From: Arsenicicoccus dermatophilus | GTDB taxonomy: Bacteria; Actinomycetota; Actinomycetes; Actinomycetales; Dermatophilaceae | Direction of reading: 5' to 3' | Length of the DNA: 64,000 nt | Assembly (NCBI RefSeq): GCF_022568795.1 | Contig: NZ_JAKZHU010000001.1 | Span: forward strand, 1,860,001 to 1,924,000 | Made by a program: the position numbers and the translations under genes | Notes under the pieces: model-generated | Seen by the model: only the letters and a program-made list of their open reading frames with translations | Told to the model about the DNA's origin: nothing | Databases searched by the model: none | In this document: piece after piece, positions 53,418 to 62,000 of the stretch | How positions within the stretch are numbered: position 1 is the first letter of the stretch | Layout: every line of letters starts with the position of its first letter

Positions 53418-54557
53418 ATGGCCCTCACCGGCCTCCTGCTCGGTGCCCTGCTCGGACTCGTGCTGCAACGCGGCCGGTTCTGCGTCACCGGCGCCTTCCG
53501 CGACCTGTGGGTCGCCCGTGACAGCCGCTGGTTCACGGCCTTCATGATCGTGGTGGCGGTCCAGAGCGTGGGGGTGCTCGCGCTCCAGTCGCTCGGCGTC
53601 ATCACGCTGGTCGCCAAGCCCCTCCCCCTGGTGGCGACCGCCGTCGGGGGCCTGGTCTTCGGGGTCGCCATCGTCCTGGCCGGCGGGTGCGCCACCGGCA
53701 CCTACTACCGCGCCGGCGAGGGCCTGGTGGGCTCCTGGATCGCCCTGGGCACGTACGCCCTGCTCGCGGCCGTCATGAAGTACGGCCCGCTCAAGCCGGT
53801 CAACGACACCGTGCGGTCCTGGACCGTCCCGGTCACGACGATCCCCGCCACCCTCGGCGTCTCCCCCTGGGTCCTCGTCCTCGTGCTCGTCGCGGCCGTC
53901 GGCGCGCTCGCAGCCCGGCACCTCGCCCGGGAGGCCCGTCGCCCCGCCCTGGTCACCCTTCCCCCGACGCGCCGGGGCCTGGCCCACCTGCTCCTCGAGA
54001 AGCCCTGGCACGCCTTCGCCACCGCCCTCGTGATCGGTGCCATCGCCATCGCGGCCTGGCCGCTGTCCTTCGCCGCCGGTCGCAAGGACGGTCTGGGCAT
54101 CACCACGCCGTCCGCCAACCTGGTGCGCTACCTCGCCACCGGCCGTGCCGACGCGATCGACTGGGGCGTCTGGCTGGTGCTCGGGATCCTCGTCGGGTCG
54201 TATGCCGCCGCCAAGGCGTCCGGGGAGTTCCGGGTGCGGGTGCCGGACGCCCGCCAGGCGACCCGCTCGCTCGTCGGCGGGGCGCTCATGGGCGTGGGCG
54301 CCTCCCTCGCCGGCGGGTGCACCATCGGCAACGCCATGGTGCAGACCGCGCAGCTGACCTACCAGGGCTGGGTGGCCCTGGTGGCCATGGTGCTCGGCGT
54401 CGGCCTGGCCTCCCGCGCATTCGTCACCACGCACCGGCGCGAGGGTGCCCTGACCGGCGCAGCCGCCGTCGACGCCCATGCGCTCACCGGCGGGTCGCCC
54501 GCCGGTGACGACGACACCGCCCCGGCGCGCCCGCTGCGGCTCACCCCGGCGCCCTGA
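53418..54557 (+). CDS. YeeE/YedE-type thiosulfate transporter (TsuA-like)
   Basis: This 379-residue membrane protein belongs to the YeeE/YedE family that imports thiosulfate. It has about nine helices and the three conserved cysteine motifs thought to relay thiosulfate: GRFCVTGAF, GGCATGTYYR and GGCTIGN. The ATG at 53418 has AAGGAG six bases upstream and is preferred over an in-frame codon at 53370. A TusA-like sulfur carrier follows 48 bases on, as in many bacteria. Confidence 0.93.
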   Translation: MALTGLLLGALLGLVLQRGRFCVTGAFRDLWVARDSRWFTAFMIVVAVQSVGVLALQSLGVITLVAKPLPLVATAVGGLVFGVAIVLAGGCATGTYYRAGEGLVGSWIALGTYALLAAVMKYGPLKPVNDTVRSWTVPVTTIPATLGVSPWVLVLVLVAAVGALAARHLAREARRPALVTLPPTRRGLAHLLLEKPWHAFATALVIGAIAIAAWPLSFAAGRKDGLGITTPSANLVRYLATGRADAIDWGVWLVLGILVGSYAAAKASGEFRVRVPDARQATRSLVGGALMGVGASLAGGCTIGNAMVQTAQLTYQGWVALVAMVLGVGLASRAFVTTHRREGALTGAAAVDAHALTGGSPAGDDDTAPARPLRLTPAP

Positions 54558-54605
54558 CCGACCTACCCCCCACCCGACATCCCCGACAGCACGAGGAGAG
54601 CCCAC

Positions 54606-54833
54606 ATGAAGTACGTCCTGGAGACCGAGGGCCAGGTCTGCCCCTTCCCGCTGGTCGAGGCCAAGCAGGCGATCCAGCAGATCGATCCCGGTGACGAGCT
54701 GGTCATCCACTTCGACTGCACCCAGGCCACCGACGCCCTCCCCCGGTGGGCCGCCGAGAACGGCTATCCCGTCACGGCCTTCGACCGGGACGGCGCCGCG
54801 GGATGGTCGATCACCGTGCAGCGGCCGGCCTGA
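54606..54833 (+). CDS. TusA-family sulfur carrier protein
   Basis: This 75-residue TusA-like protein has the active cysteine C12 in CPFPLVEAK, the CPxP-type motif that carries sulfane sulfur. It follows the thiosulfate transporter, probably in one operon, and likely receives sulfur from imported thiosulfate or partners the transporter (a YeeD-like role). AGGAG stands before the ATG. Confidence 0.93.
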   Translation: MKYVLETEGQVCPFPLVEAKQAIQQIDPGDELVIHFDCTQATDALPRWAAENGYPVTAFDRDGAAGWSITVQRPA

Positions 54834-54843
54834 CCGGCACCAC

Positions 54844-54880
54844 GACGTGGCTGCGCCCCCCGGGTGGGCGCAGCCACGTC
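54844..54880. terminator. bidirectional terminator
   Basis: GACGTGGCTGCGCCC pairs perfectly with GGGCGCAGCCACGTC (15 bp, 7-base loop) between the convergent tusA-like and ABC permease genes. Confidence 0.8.
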
Positions 54881-54890
54881 CGTCGCGGGG

Positions 54891-55700
54891 CTACCTGATC
54901 TCGCGGCGCTGCAGCAGCCAGGTCCCCACCAGCAGGGGCAGCAGCACCCACAGCCCGTGCGAGACGGCCAGGTGGGACCAGTCCGTGCCGGTCATGGTGC
55001 CCTTGAGCAGCGGGGCGGACGCCGCGGCCTGGTCGAACCACGGGGCGACCGTGGCGAGCCACCTGACCGTGGACAGCGCGATGGTCATGACGACCGGGAC
55101 GATGAAGTAGGCCGCGATCGCCGCGCCGGGGCTGGTCAGCACCAGGCCGAAGGCCACCCCCTGCCACACGCTCAACAGCTCGGCCAGGGCAGTTCCGCCG
55201 ACCGCGCCCCCCGACCAGGTCCAGACGGCGGGGGCGTCCCGCACGGAGATCGCGATCAGGTTGGCGACCGCGGCGAGGACGATCGCGAGCGCCACGGCGA
55301 GCAGCCCCACCAAGCTCGCGGCGATCAGCTTCGCCAGCACCACGCGCACCCGGCGTGGCTCTTGGACGAAGGTCACGAGCCCGGTCCGCTGGCTGAACTC
55401 GCCGGTGACGGTGAGGATCCCGAGGACCGGGAGCAGGAGCATCTGCGGGGTGGTGGTCGCCCCGAGGAAGAGGCCGAAGGACAGGCTGTCCCGGTCGGCA
55501 TAGGTCAGGGTGAGGGCGATCACGGCCAGGGTGACCAGGGCGATGGCGACGAGGAGCCAGCAGCCGGAGCGGGTGTCGACCAGCTTGCGCAGCTCGACCC
55601 GCAGCAGACGACCGAGCGGTATGCCGGGAGCGCCGGTCATCTCGTAGGGCTCGGTGCGGTCCTGCGGGAGGCGGTCCGGGGCGAGGGCAGCGGTGCTCAT
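54891..55700 (-). CDS. ABC transporter permease
   Basis: This 269-residue ABC-2-type permease has six predicted membrane helices, starting after the VELRKLVDTRSGCWLL segment. Its early FGLFLGATTTPQMLLLPVLGIL and TGEFSQRTGLVTF motifs are typical of permeases paired with bacitracin/antibiotic-type exporters. The ATG at 55700 overlaps the ATPase stop (ATGA), so the two are made together. The substrate is unknown. Confidence 0.9.
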   Translation of the reverse strand: MSTAALAPDRLPQDRTEPYEMTGAPGIPLGRLLRVELRKLVDTRSGCWLLVAIALVTLAVIALTLTYADRDSLSFGLFLGATTTPQMLLLPVLGILTVTGEFSQRTGLVTFVQEPRRVRVVLAKLIAASLVGLLAVALAIVLAAVANLIAISVRDAPAVWTWSGGAVGGTALAELLSVWQGVAFGLVLTSPGAAIAAYFIVPVVMTIALSTVRWLATVAPWFDQAAASAPLLKGTMTGTDWSHLAVSHGLWVLLPLLVGTWLLQRREIR

Positions 55701-56614
55701 GCCGCCGCCCCGGTCCCGGTCGCAGGGCGCCCGGCGCGGTCCGCGTCCGCCGTCAGCTCCAGGAAGAGCTCCTCCAGGCCGGCCCCCTGCGCCGGCCGGA
55801 GGGCGACGAGCACGACCCCGCTGTCGAGGGCGACCCGGCCGACCTGCTCCGTCGTCCCCGCGACGAGCAGGTCCTCGCCGGAGCGTCGCACGGTGAGCCC
55901 GGCCCTTTCCAGGGCCTCCCCCAGCCGACCGTCGTCGAGGGAGCGGGCGACCACGCCCTGGGCGCCGAGCAGCTCGGCCTTGCTGCCCTGGGCCACGATG
56001 CGGCCGCGGCCGATCATGATGATCTCGTCGGCGGTCTGCTCGACCTCGTGGAGCAGGTGGGAGGAGAGCAGCACGGTGCGGCCCTGCGCGGCATAGCCCC
56101 GCAGCAGCTCGCGCATCCAGTGGATCCCCTGCGGGTCCAGACCGTTCGCGGGCTCGTCGAGGATCAGCACCTGCGGGTCGCCGAGCAGGGCGCCGGCGAT
56201 GCCGAGGCGCTGACGCATCCCGAGCGAGTAGTCGCGCAGGCGACGGCGGGACTCGTCGGGGCTCAGGCCGACGAGGGACAGCATCTCGTCGACGCGACCG
56301 AGCGGGACGCCGATGGCGATCGCGGCGAGGGTGAGGATCTCCCGACCGCTGCGGCCGCCGTGCTGTGCGGAGGCGTCCAGCAGGGCACCGACACGGGCTG
56401 CGGGGTTGGGCAGCTCGGCATACCGCCGGCCGAGGAGCCGGGCCTGGCCACTGGTGGCGGGGGTGAGTCCGCACAGGATCCGCATGGCGGTGGACTTGCC
56501 GGCGCCGTTCGGTCCGAGGAAGCCGGTGACCACACCGGGCCGGGCGGAGAAGGAGACATCGTCCAGGGCGGTGAAGGCCCCGTATCTCTTGGTCAGGTGA
56601 TCGATCTGGATCAT
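55697..56614 (-). CDS. ABC transporter ATP-binding protein
   Basis: This 305-residue ATPase has Walker A GPNGAGKST (34-42), the signature YSLGMRQRLGIA and Walker B VLILDEPANGLD, followed by a C-terminal extension of about 85 residues as in antibiotic/bacitracin-type exporter ATPases. It forms an exporter with the permease next to it. The 129-base gap to the divergent histidine kinase gene would hold both promoters, so the kinase/regulator pair is a likely controller. Confidence 0.93.
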   Translation of the reverse strand: MIQIDHLTKRYGAFTALDDVSFSARPGVVTGFLGPNGAGKSTAMRILCGLTPATSGQARLLGRRYAELPNPAARVGALLDASAQHGGRSGREILTLAAIAIGVPLGRVDEMLSLVGLSPDESRRRLRDYSLGMRQRLGIAGALLGDPQVLILDEPANGLDPQGIHWMRELLRGYAAQGRTVLLSSHLLHEVEQTADEIIMIGRGRIVAQGSKAELLGAQGVVARSLDDGRLGEALERAGLTVRRSGEDLLVAGTTEQVGRVALDSGVVLVALRPAQGAGLEELFLELTADADRAGRPATGTGAAA

Positions 56615-56731
56615 GGCTCCACCCTGGCGCCCGCTCCGGGCCCTCGTCATCGTGCGGAGCTCCGGTCCGGGCCCGCCCATCGGCCAGGGCGACATCGACC
56701 AAGGACGGAGGACGGGGCGCACCGGGATCCC

Positions 56732-56737
56732 TAGGCT
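56732..56737 (+). promoter_or_regulatory. -10 box of histidine kinase gene
   Basis: TAGGCT lies exactly six bases before the GTG at 56744, a leaderless arrangement. Confidence 0.5.
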
Positions 56738-56743
56738 GGTGCG

Positions 56744-57928
56744 GTGAGCAGCAGCCAGGTGGATCGTTGGCCCCCGATCACGGCGTGGGGTCACCTCTGG
56801 CGTGCGCTGATGGCGGCGGGCACCGGCGTGGTCCTGCTGGGGATGGCCCTCGACCCGACGGTGAGCCTGCCGGTCCGCGAGCAGGTGTACCTCCGCGACC
56901 TGCTCGTAGGGGTGCTCGCGCTGCTCCTGCTCCCGCTGCACCGCCGGCACCCGGTCGTCCCGGTGGTGCTGCAGGCGACCACCGCCGTCTCGGTGTCGGC
57001 CGTCGGACCGGCGGCCGTCGCCCTGGCCTCGGTCGCCACCCGGCGGCGGTGGCGACCGCTCGTCGTCAACCTGGTCGTGGCCGTCGTGGCCTCCTGGCTG
57101 TCCCGGGGGCTCTACCCCTCCATCGACCCGCTGCCCGTGGGGGTGGAGGCCGCCGCCGCGATACTGATCCTGGCCATCAACGTCGGCTGGGGGATGTACA
57201 TCGGGGCCCGTCGCGACCTGTTCGCCACCTGGCAGTGGCGGGCGGAGACCGCGGAGCGCGAGCAGGCCGAGCGGGTCCTGGCCGCCCAGCAGGACGAGCG
57301 GACCCGCATCGCCAGGGAGATGCACGACGTGCTGGCGCACCGCATCTCCCTGGTCTCGATGCACGCCGGGGCGCTCGCCTACCGCGAGGACCTGTCGACC
57401 GAGGAGATCCGCGCCGAGGCCGAGCTCATCCAGCGGACCTCCTCCGAGGCGCTGCAGGAGCTGCGGGGCATCCTGGGGGTGCTGCGCGGGACCGGTCTCG
57501 AGGCCTCCACCGACACGCCGCAGCCGACCCTGGCCGACTTTCCGGAGCTGCTCGAGGACGCCCGCGCCGCCCGGCTCCGCGTGGAGGTGCGCGACGAGCT
57601 CGGGGTCGCGTCGGTGCCGCCGCAGCTCGGACGCCATGCCTATCGCATCCTGCAGGAGGCCCTGACCAACGTGCGCAAGCACGCGCCCGGTGCCCGCGCC
57701 CGCATCGACCTCACCGGCGCCCCCGGCAGGGAGCTGCGGCTGGAGGTGGTCAACTCCGCCGTCCCGGCCTGGCGCCCGCCCGGCGCCCCGCTGCCCGGCG
57801 CGGGGCTGGGCCTGGTGGGGGTCGCCGAGCGGGCCCACATCGTGGGCGGGTCCATCGAGCACGGCCCCACCCCCGAGGGCGGCTATCGTCTGGTCGCCTC
57901 GCTCCCCTGGCCCGAGGAGGCCCCGTGA
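56744..57928 (+). CDS. DesK-like sensor histidine kinase
   Basis: This 394-residue sensor has four to six N-terminal membrane helices (about residues 12-150), a HisKA_3 domain with phospho-acceptor H194 in REMHDVLAHR, and a HATPase with LQEALTNVRKHAPGA (N box) and AGLGLVGVAERA (G box). That domain set marks the NarL/DesK-type kinase family. GTG start at 56744, leaderless. Its stop overlaps a GTG (GTGA) that would start the regulator if one base were added. Confidence 0.93.
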   Translation: MSSSQVDRWPPITAWGHLWRALMAAGTGVVLLGMALDPTVSLPVREQVYLRDLLVGVLALLLLPLHRRHPVVPVVLQATTAVSVSAVGPAAVALASVATRRRWRPLVVNLVVAVVASWLSRGLYPSIDPLPVGVEAAAAILILAINVGWGMYIGARRDLFATWQWRAETAEREQAERVLAAQQDERTRIAREMHDVLAHRISLVSMHAGALAYREDLSTEEIRAEAELIQRTSSEALQELRGILGVLRGTGLEASTDTPQPTLADFPELLEDARAARLRVEVRDELGVASVPPQLGRHAYRILQEALTNVRKHAPGARARIDLTGAPGRELRLEVVNSAVPAWRPPGAPLPGAGLGLVGVAERAHIVGGSIEHGPTPEGGYRLVASLPWPEEAP

Positions 57929-58643
57929 CTCCCCCGACCCTGCGTCCCCCGAGGCGCCCGCTGCTGACCCGGGCGGCAACGCCCCGCTCCCGCCGGTGCG
58001 GCTGCTGCTCGTCGACGACGACGCGCTCGTGCGAGCCGGCCTGCGGCTCATGCTGGGCGGCGACCCCACCCTGGAGATCGTCGGTGAGGCCGGGGACGGG
58101 GTCGACGCGGAGCAGCAGGTGCGGGCCCTGCGTCCCGACGTGGTGCTCATGGACATCCGCATGCCCCGCCAGGACGGTCTGGTCACCACCGAGCACCTGG
58201 CGACCCAGCCGGACCGCCCGGCGATCATCGTGCTCACGACCTTCCACGCCGACGAGCTGGTGCTGCGGGCCCTGCGCGCCGGCGCCGGCGGCTACCTGCT
58301 CAAGGACACGCCGCCGGCCCAGATCGTGCAGGCCATCCATCGGGTGCGAGCTGGCGAGCCGATGCTCTCCCCCAGCGTCACCCAGCAGCTGATCGCCGCC
58401 GTCGCCGAGCAGACCACCGACCCGAGGGCGGCCCGCGCCACGGACCTGGTGCGGACCCTGACGCCGCGCGAGCGCGAGATCGCCCTGGCGGTCGCGCAAG
58501 GACGCACCAACGCCGACATCGCCGCGACGATGTACCTCTCGGTGGCGACCGTGAAGTCCCACGTCACCCACCTGCTGGTCAAGCTGGAGGCCGACAACCG
58601 GGTGCAGATCGCGATCCGGATGCACGACGCCGGTCTCGTCTGA
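57925..58643 (+). CDS. NarL/LuxR-type response regulator, start region possibly frameshifted
   Basis: This is the partner regulator. From the in-frame GTG at 57996 it has 215 residues: receiver with VDDD near the start, phospho-acceptor D53 in MDIRMP, K in LLKDTPP and a C-terminal LuxR helix-turn-helix (LTPREREIALAVAQGRTNADIA to TVKSHVTHL). The GTG at 57925 overlaps the kinase stop but is off-frame; adding one C to the run 57931-57935 would join it and give a Pro/Ala-rich lead of about 24 residues. The entry spans from that GTG; 57996 is the certain in-frame start. Confidence 0.85.
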
Positions 58644-58666
58644 TCGCCCGGGCGCCGAGCAGCCCG

Positions 58667-59758
58667 TCAGCCGACAACGGCCTCGAAGGCCGCGCGCAGC
58701 CGCTCCTCGTCGGGCCCCTCCAGCCGGGTCGGGCGCGCGACGTCCTCCAGGGCGACGAAGCGCAGGGTGGCGCCGCGGGACTTCTTGTCCCGACCCATCG
58801 CCGCCCGCAGCGGCGGCCAGGCCTCGTCGGTGGAGCGACCCCCGAGGGGATAGCTCGTCGGCAGGCCGACCGACGCCAGGAGGCTCCGGTGCCGCTCCAC
58901 CACCTCCGGGGTGAGGAGCCCGGCCGTCCGGGCCAGCTCCGCGGCATACACCATGCCGACGGCCACGGCGTCGCCGTGCCGCCAGGAGTAGCCCGACACC
59001 TGCTCGATCGCGTGGCCGAAGGTGTGCCCGTAGTTGAGGATCTCGCGCAACGAGGACTCCTTCAGGTCCGCGCCGACGACCCGCGCCTTGACCGCGACCT
59101 TGCGCTCCACCAGCTCGCGCAGCACCGGCCCGGTCGCGTCCAGCGCAGCCTGCGGGTCGGTCTCGACGAGCTCCAGGATGCGCGGGTCGGCGACGAAGCC
59201 ACCCTTGATCACCTCGGCCAGACCCGCGACGAGGTCCGCGCGGGGCAGGGAGGCCAAGGTGGACAAGTCGCACAGCACGCCCCGGGGCTCGTGGAAGGCG
59301 CCGACGAGGTTCTTGCCCTCGGCGGTGTTGATCCCGGTCTTGCCGCCGACCGCCGCGTCCACCATCGCCAGCAGCGTCGTGGGGACGTGCACCACGTCGA
59401 CCCCGCGCAGCCACGAGGCGGCCGCGAACCCGCCCAGGTCCGTGACGGTCCCGCCGCCCACGCACACCACGGCGTCGGAGCGGGTGAAGCCCGCCTGCCC
59501 CAGCCGCGACCACAGGCCGACGAGCACGTCGGCGGTCTTGGCGCTCTCCGCGTCGGGGACGTCGGCGCGATGGACCTGCAGGCCGGCCTCGTCGAGCCCG
59601 GCGGCGACCCGGTCGGCGTAGGCCGCGAGCGCGGGGGTCGAGACGACGAGCACGCGCAGGACTCCCTCGCGCAGCAGCCGGGGCACCCGGTCCAGGACCC
59701 CGTGCCCGATGACGACGTCGTAGGCCCTCCCCACGGCGATGGTGGTGGTCGCGGTCAT
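58667..59758 (-). CDS. aroB: 3-dehydroquinate synthase
   Basis: AroB converts DAHP to 3-dehydroquinate with NAD and zinc. The 363-residue protein has VGGGTVTDLGGFAA, PTTLLAMVDAAVGGKTGIN and the zinc histidines in NYGHTFGHAIE and WRHGDAVAVGM. The ATG at 59758 overlaps the aroK stop (ATGA). It converges with the response regulator 23 bases away; only a weak hairpin is visible between them. Confidence 0.97.
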   Translation of the reverse strand: MTATTTIAVGRAYDVVIGHGVLDRVPRLLREGVLRVLVVSTPALAAYADRVAAGLDEAGLQVHRADVPDAESAKTADVLVGLWSRLGQAGFTRSDAVVCVGGGTVTDLGGFAAASWLRGVDVVHVPTTLLAMVDAAVGGKTGINTAEGKNLVGAFHEPRGVLCDLSTLASLPRADLVAGLAEVIKGGFVADPRILELVETDPQAALDATGPVLRELVERKVAVKARVVGADLKESSLREILNYGHTFGHAIEQVSGYSWRHGDAVAVGMVYAAELARTAGLLTPEVVERHRSLLASVGLPTSYPLGGRSTDEAWPPLRAAMGRDKKSRGATLRFVALEDVARPTRLEGPDEERLRAAFEAVVG

Positions 59759-60762
59759 GCGCTGCCTCCCTGCAGGAGCTCGAGGACCTGGTCGGCGACG
59801 TCCTGCGCGCTGCGCCCGGCGGTGTCGACGGTCCAGGTCGCGGCGTCGGCGTAGAGCGGTCGCCGCGCCTCCATGTGCCGGATCCAGGCGCGGCGCGGGA
59901 GCAGGGTCACCATGGACGGGCTGGCGTCGAAGCCGATCCGCTTGGCGGCGTCCGCGATCCCGACGTCGAGGAAGACCACGACCTGGTCGCGCAACGCCTC
60001 GCGCACGGCGGGATCGGTGACCGCACCGCCTCCGACCACGACCACCCCGGGGGCCCGCAGGGCGGCGACGGTGGCGGTGCGCTCCAGCTCGCGGAAGCGC
60101 TCCTCGCCGGCGTCGACGAAGACCTCGGCGGCGGGTGCCCCGGCGAGCCGCTCGACCTCGAGGTCGGTCTCGACGCAGGCGATGCCGAGCCGGTCGGCCA
60201 CCAGGGCGCCGACGGCGGCCTTGCCGGCCCCGGGCGGACCGACGAGCACCACCGCGGGGCGTGCGGCCTGGGTCGCCCGGGGCAGCCCGGCCGCCAGCAC
60301 GGCCTCGGCCACCTCGGCCGCGGTGCGTCCCGCCGTGGGGACGTCCAGGTCGGCTGCCTCGGCATACACCCGTCGACGCCGGGCGTGCAGCTGGGGCAGG
60401 TCGTCGCGCGCCAGCATGGGCCGCACGGAGGGGTCGCCCGCACGACCCAGGGCCTCGTCCAGCGCCACGTCGAGGTGGACCACGTCGTGGCCGGCCAGGG
60501 CCGCCCGCACCTCCGGCGAGCCGAGGGCGCCGCCGCCGAGGGCCAGCACGCCGTCCGGGCCGCGCAGCAGCTCCACGATCGTGTCCCGCTCCGCCTCCCG
60601 GAAGGCCGCCTCGCCGTGCTCGCGGAAGTAGGTCGGGATGTCACACCCGAGCCGACGGGTCAGCACCTCGTCGCTGTCGACGAGGGGCAGCCCGCTGCGC
60701 TCGGCGAGCAGCGCCCCGACGGTGGACTTCCCGGCGCCCATGAAACCGACCAGCACGAGCAT
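59755..60762 (-). CDS. aroK: tandem shikimate kinase, two fused domains
   Basis: Shikimate kinase phosphorylates shikimate at O3. The normal protein has about 170 residues; this one has 335 and two complete domains. Domain 1 (1-165): Walker A GFMGAGKST (6-14), DSD with D29/D31, FREHGEAAFRE with R55, GGGA (76-79), lid and RRVYAEAA. Domain 2 (170-335): GPPGAGKAA (175-183) lacks the Walker A Ser/Thr and has ETD with D200 in place of DxD, but keeps R224, GGGAV (244-248) and EARRPLY. I infer that domain 1 does catalysis and domain 2 is impaired or regulatory. The ATG at 60762 overlaps the aroC stop (TGATG). Confidence 0.92.
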   Translation of the reverse strand: MLVLVGFMGAGKSTVGALLAERSGLPLVDSDEVLTRRLGCDIPTYFREHGEAAFREAERDTIVELLRGPDGVLALGGGALGSPEVRAALAGHDVVHLDVALDEALGRAGDPSVRPMLARDDLPQLHARRRRVYAEAADLDVPTAGRTAAEVAEAVLAAGLPRATQAARPAVVLVGPPGAGKAAVGALVADRLGIACVETDLEVERLAGAPAAEVFVDAGEERFRELERTATVAALRAPGVVVVGGGAVTDPAVREALRDQVVVFLDVGIADAAKRIGFDASPSMVTLLPRRAWIRHMEARRPLYADAATWTVDTAGRSAQDVADQVLELLQGGSA

Positions 60763-61982
60763 CAGCGCATCGCCTTCGGGATCGCGTCGAGGTAGGCCCG
60801 GTGGTTGCGGGCGGTCTCGGCGACCGAGTCGCCGCCGAACTTCTCCAGGCAGGCCTCGGCGAGCACCAGGGCGACCATCGCCTCGGCGACGACCCCCGCC
60901 GCCGGGACCGCGCACACGTCGGACCGTTGGTGGATGGCGGTGGCCTGGCCCTGCGGGTCGCGCACGTCCACCGTGTCCAGGGCGCGCGGGACCGTGGAGA
61001 TGGGCTTCATCGCGGCGCGGACCCGCAGGACGTCACCGTTGCTCATGCCGCCCTCGGTGCCCCCGGCCCGGTTGGTGCGCCGCACGATCCGGCCGTGGGC
61101 GTCGCGCTCGAGCTCGTCGTGGGCGACGCTGCCGCGACGGGCCGCGGTCCGGAAGCCGTCCCCCACCTCGACCCCCTTGATCGCCTGGATGCCCATGAGC
61201 GCCGCGGCCAGCCGCGCGTCCAGGCGTCGGTCCCAGTGCACGTGCGACCCGAGCCCCGGGGGCAGCCCCGTCGCCACGACCTCGACGACCCCACCGAGGG
61301 TGTCGCCGTCGCGGCGGGCCGCGTCGATCTCCGCGACCATCGCGGCGCTCGCGCGCGGGTCGAGAGCCCGCACCGGGTCCGCGTCCAGCCGGGCCACGTC
61401 GTCGGGGGTGGGGACCGGAGCCTCCTCGGGCGAGGCGGCCGCCCCGACGGCGACCGTGTGCGACACCAGGCGGATGCCGTAGGCCTGCTCGAGGAAGGCC
61501 GCGGCGACCGCGCCCAGGGCCACCCGCGCCGCCGTCTCCCGAGCGCTGGCCCGCTCCAGCACCGGACGGGCGTCGTCGAAGGCGTACTTCTGCATCCCGA
61601 CCAGGTCGGCGTGCCCGGGGCGGGGCCGGGTGAGCGGCTTGTTGCGGGCCAGCTCCTTGGGCGCGTTGACGTCGTCGCTGGAGGCGTAGGCGTCCTCGCT
61701 CACCGGGTCCGGGCTCATCACGATCTGCCAGCGCGGCCACTCCGAGTTGCCGATGGTGAGGGCGAGCGGGCTGCCGAGGGTCACCCCGTGGCGCAGGCCG
61801 CCGAGGACGGTGACCACGTCCTGCTCGAACGTCTGGCGCGCGCCCCGCCCGTGCCCGAGCCGGCGGCGCGCGAGCGCGACGGCGATGTCCTCGCCGGTCA
61901 CCCGCACCCCGGCGGGCAGGCCCTCGATGGTGGCGGCCAGGGCGGGGCCGTGGGACTCACCGGCGGTCAACCATCGCAGCAT
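60762..61982 (-). CDS. aroC: chorismate synthase
   Basis: AroC makes chorismate from EPSP with reduced FMN. The 406-residue protein has GESHGPAL near the N-terminus, [42 protein letters not shown] and the C-terminal [13 protein letters not shown] with the conserved CAVPA. GAGGAT or GGAGG lies just before the ATG at 61982. The chorismate made here feeds trpE at 15681-17216. Confidence 0.98.
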   Translation of the reverse strand: MLRWLTAGESHGPALAATIEGLPAGVRVTGEDIAVALARRRLGHGRGARQTFEQDVVTVLGGLRHGVTLGSPLALTIGNSEWPRWQIVMSPDPVSEDAYASSDDVNAPKELARNKPLTRPRPGHADLVGMQKYAFDDARPVLERASARETAARVALGAVAAAFLEQAYGIRLVSHTVAVGAAASPEEAPVPTPDDVARLDADPVRALDPRASAAMVAEIDAARRDGDTLGGVVEVVATGLPPGLGSHVHWDRRLDARLAAALMGIQAIKGVEVGDGFRTAARRGSVAHDELERDAHGRIVRRTNRAGGTEGGMSNGDVLRVRAAMKPISTVPRALDTVDVRDPQGQATAIHQRSDVCAVPAAGVVAEAMVALVLAEACLEKFGGDSVAETARNHRAYLDAIPKAMR

Positions 61983-62000
61983 GGCGCCGATCCTCCCACG

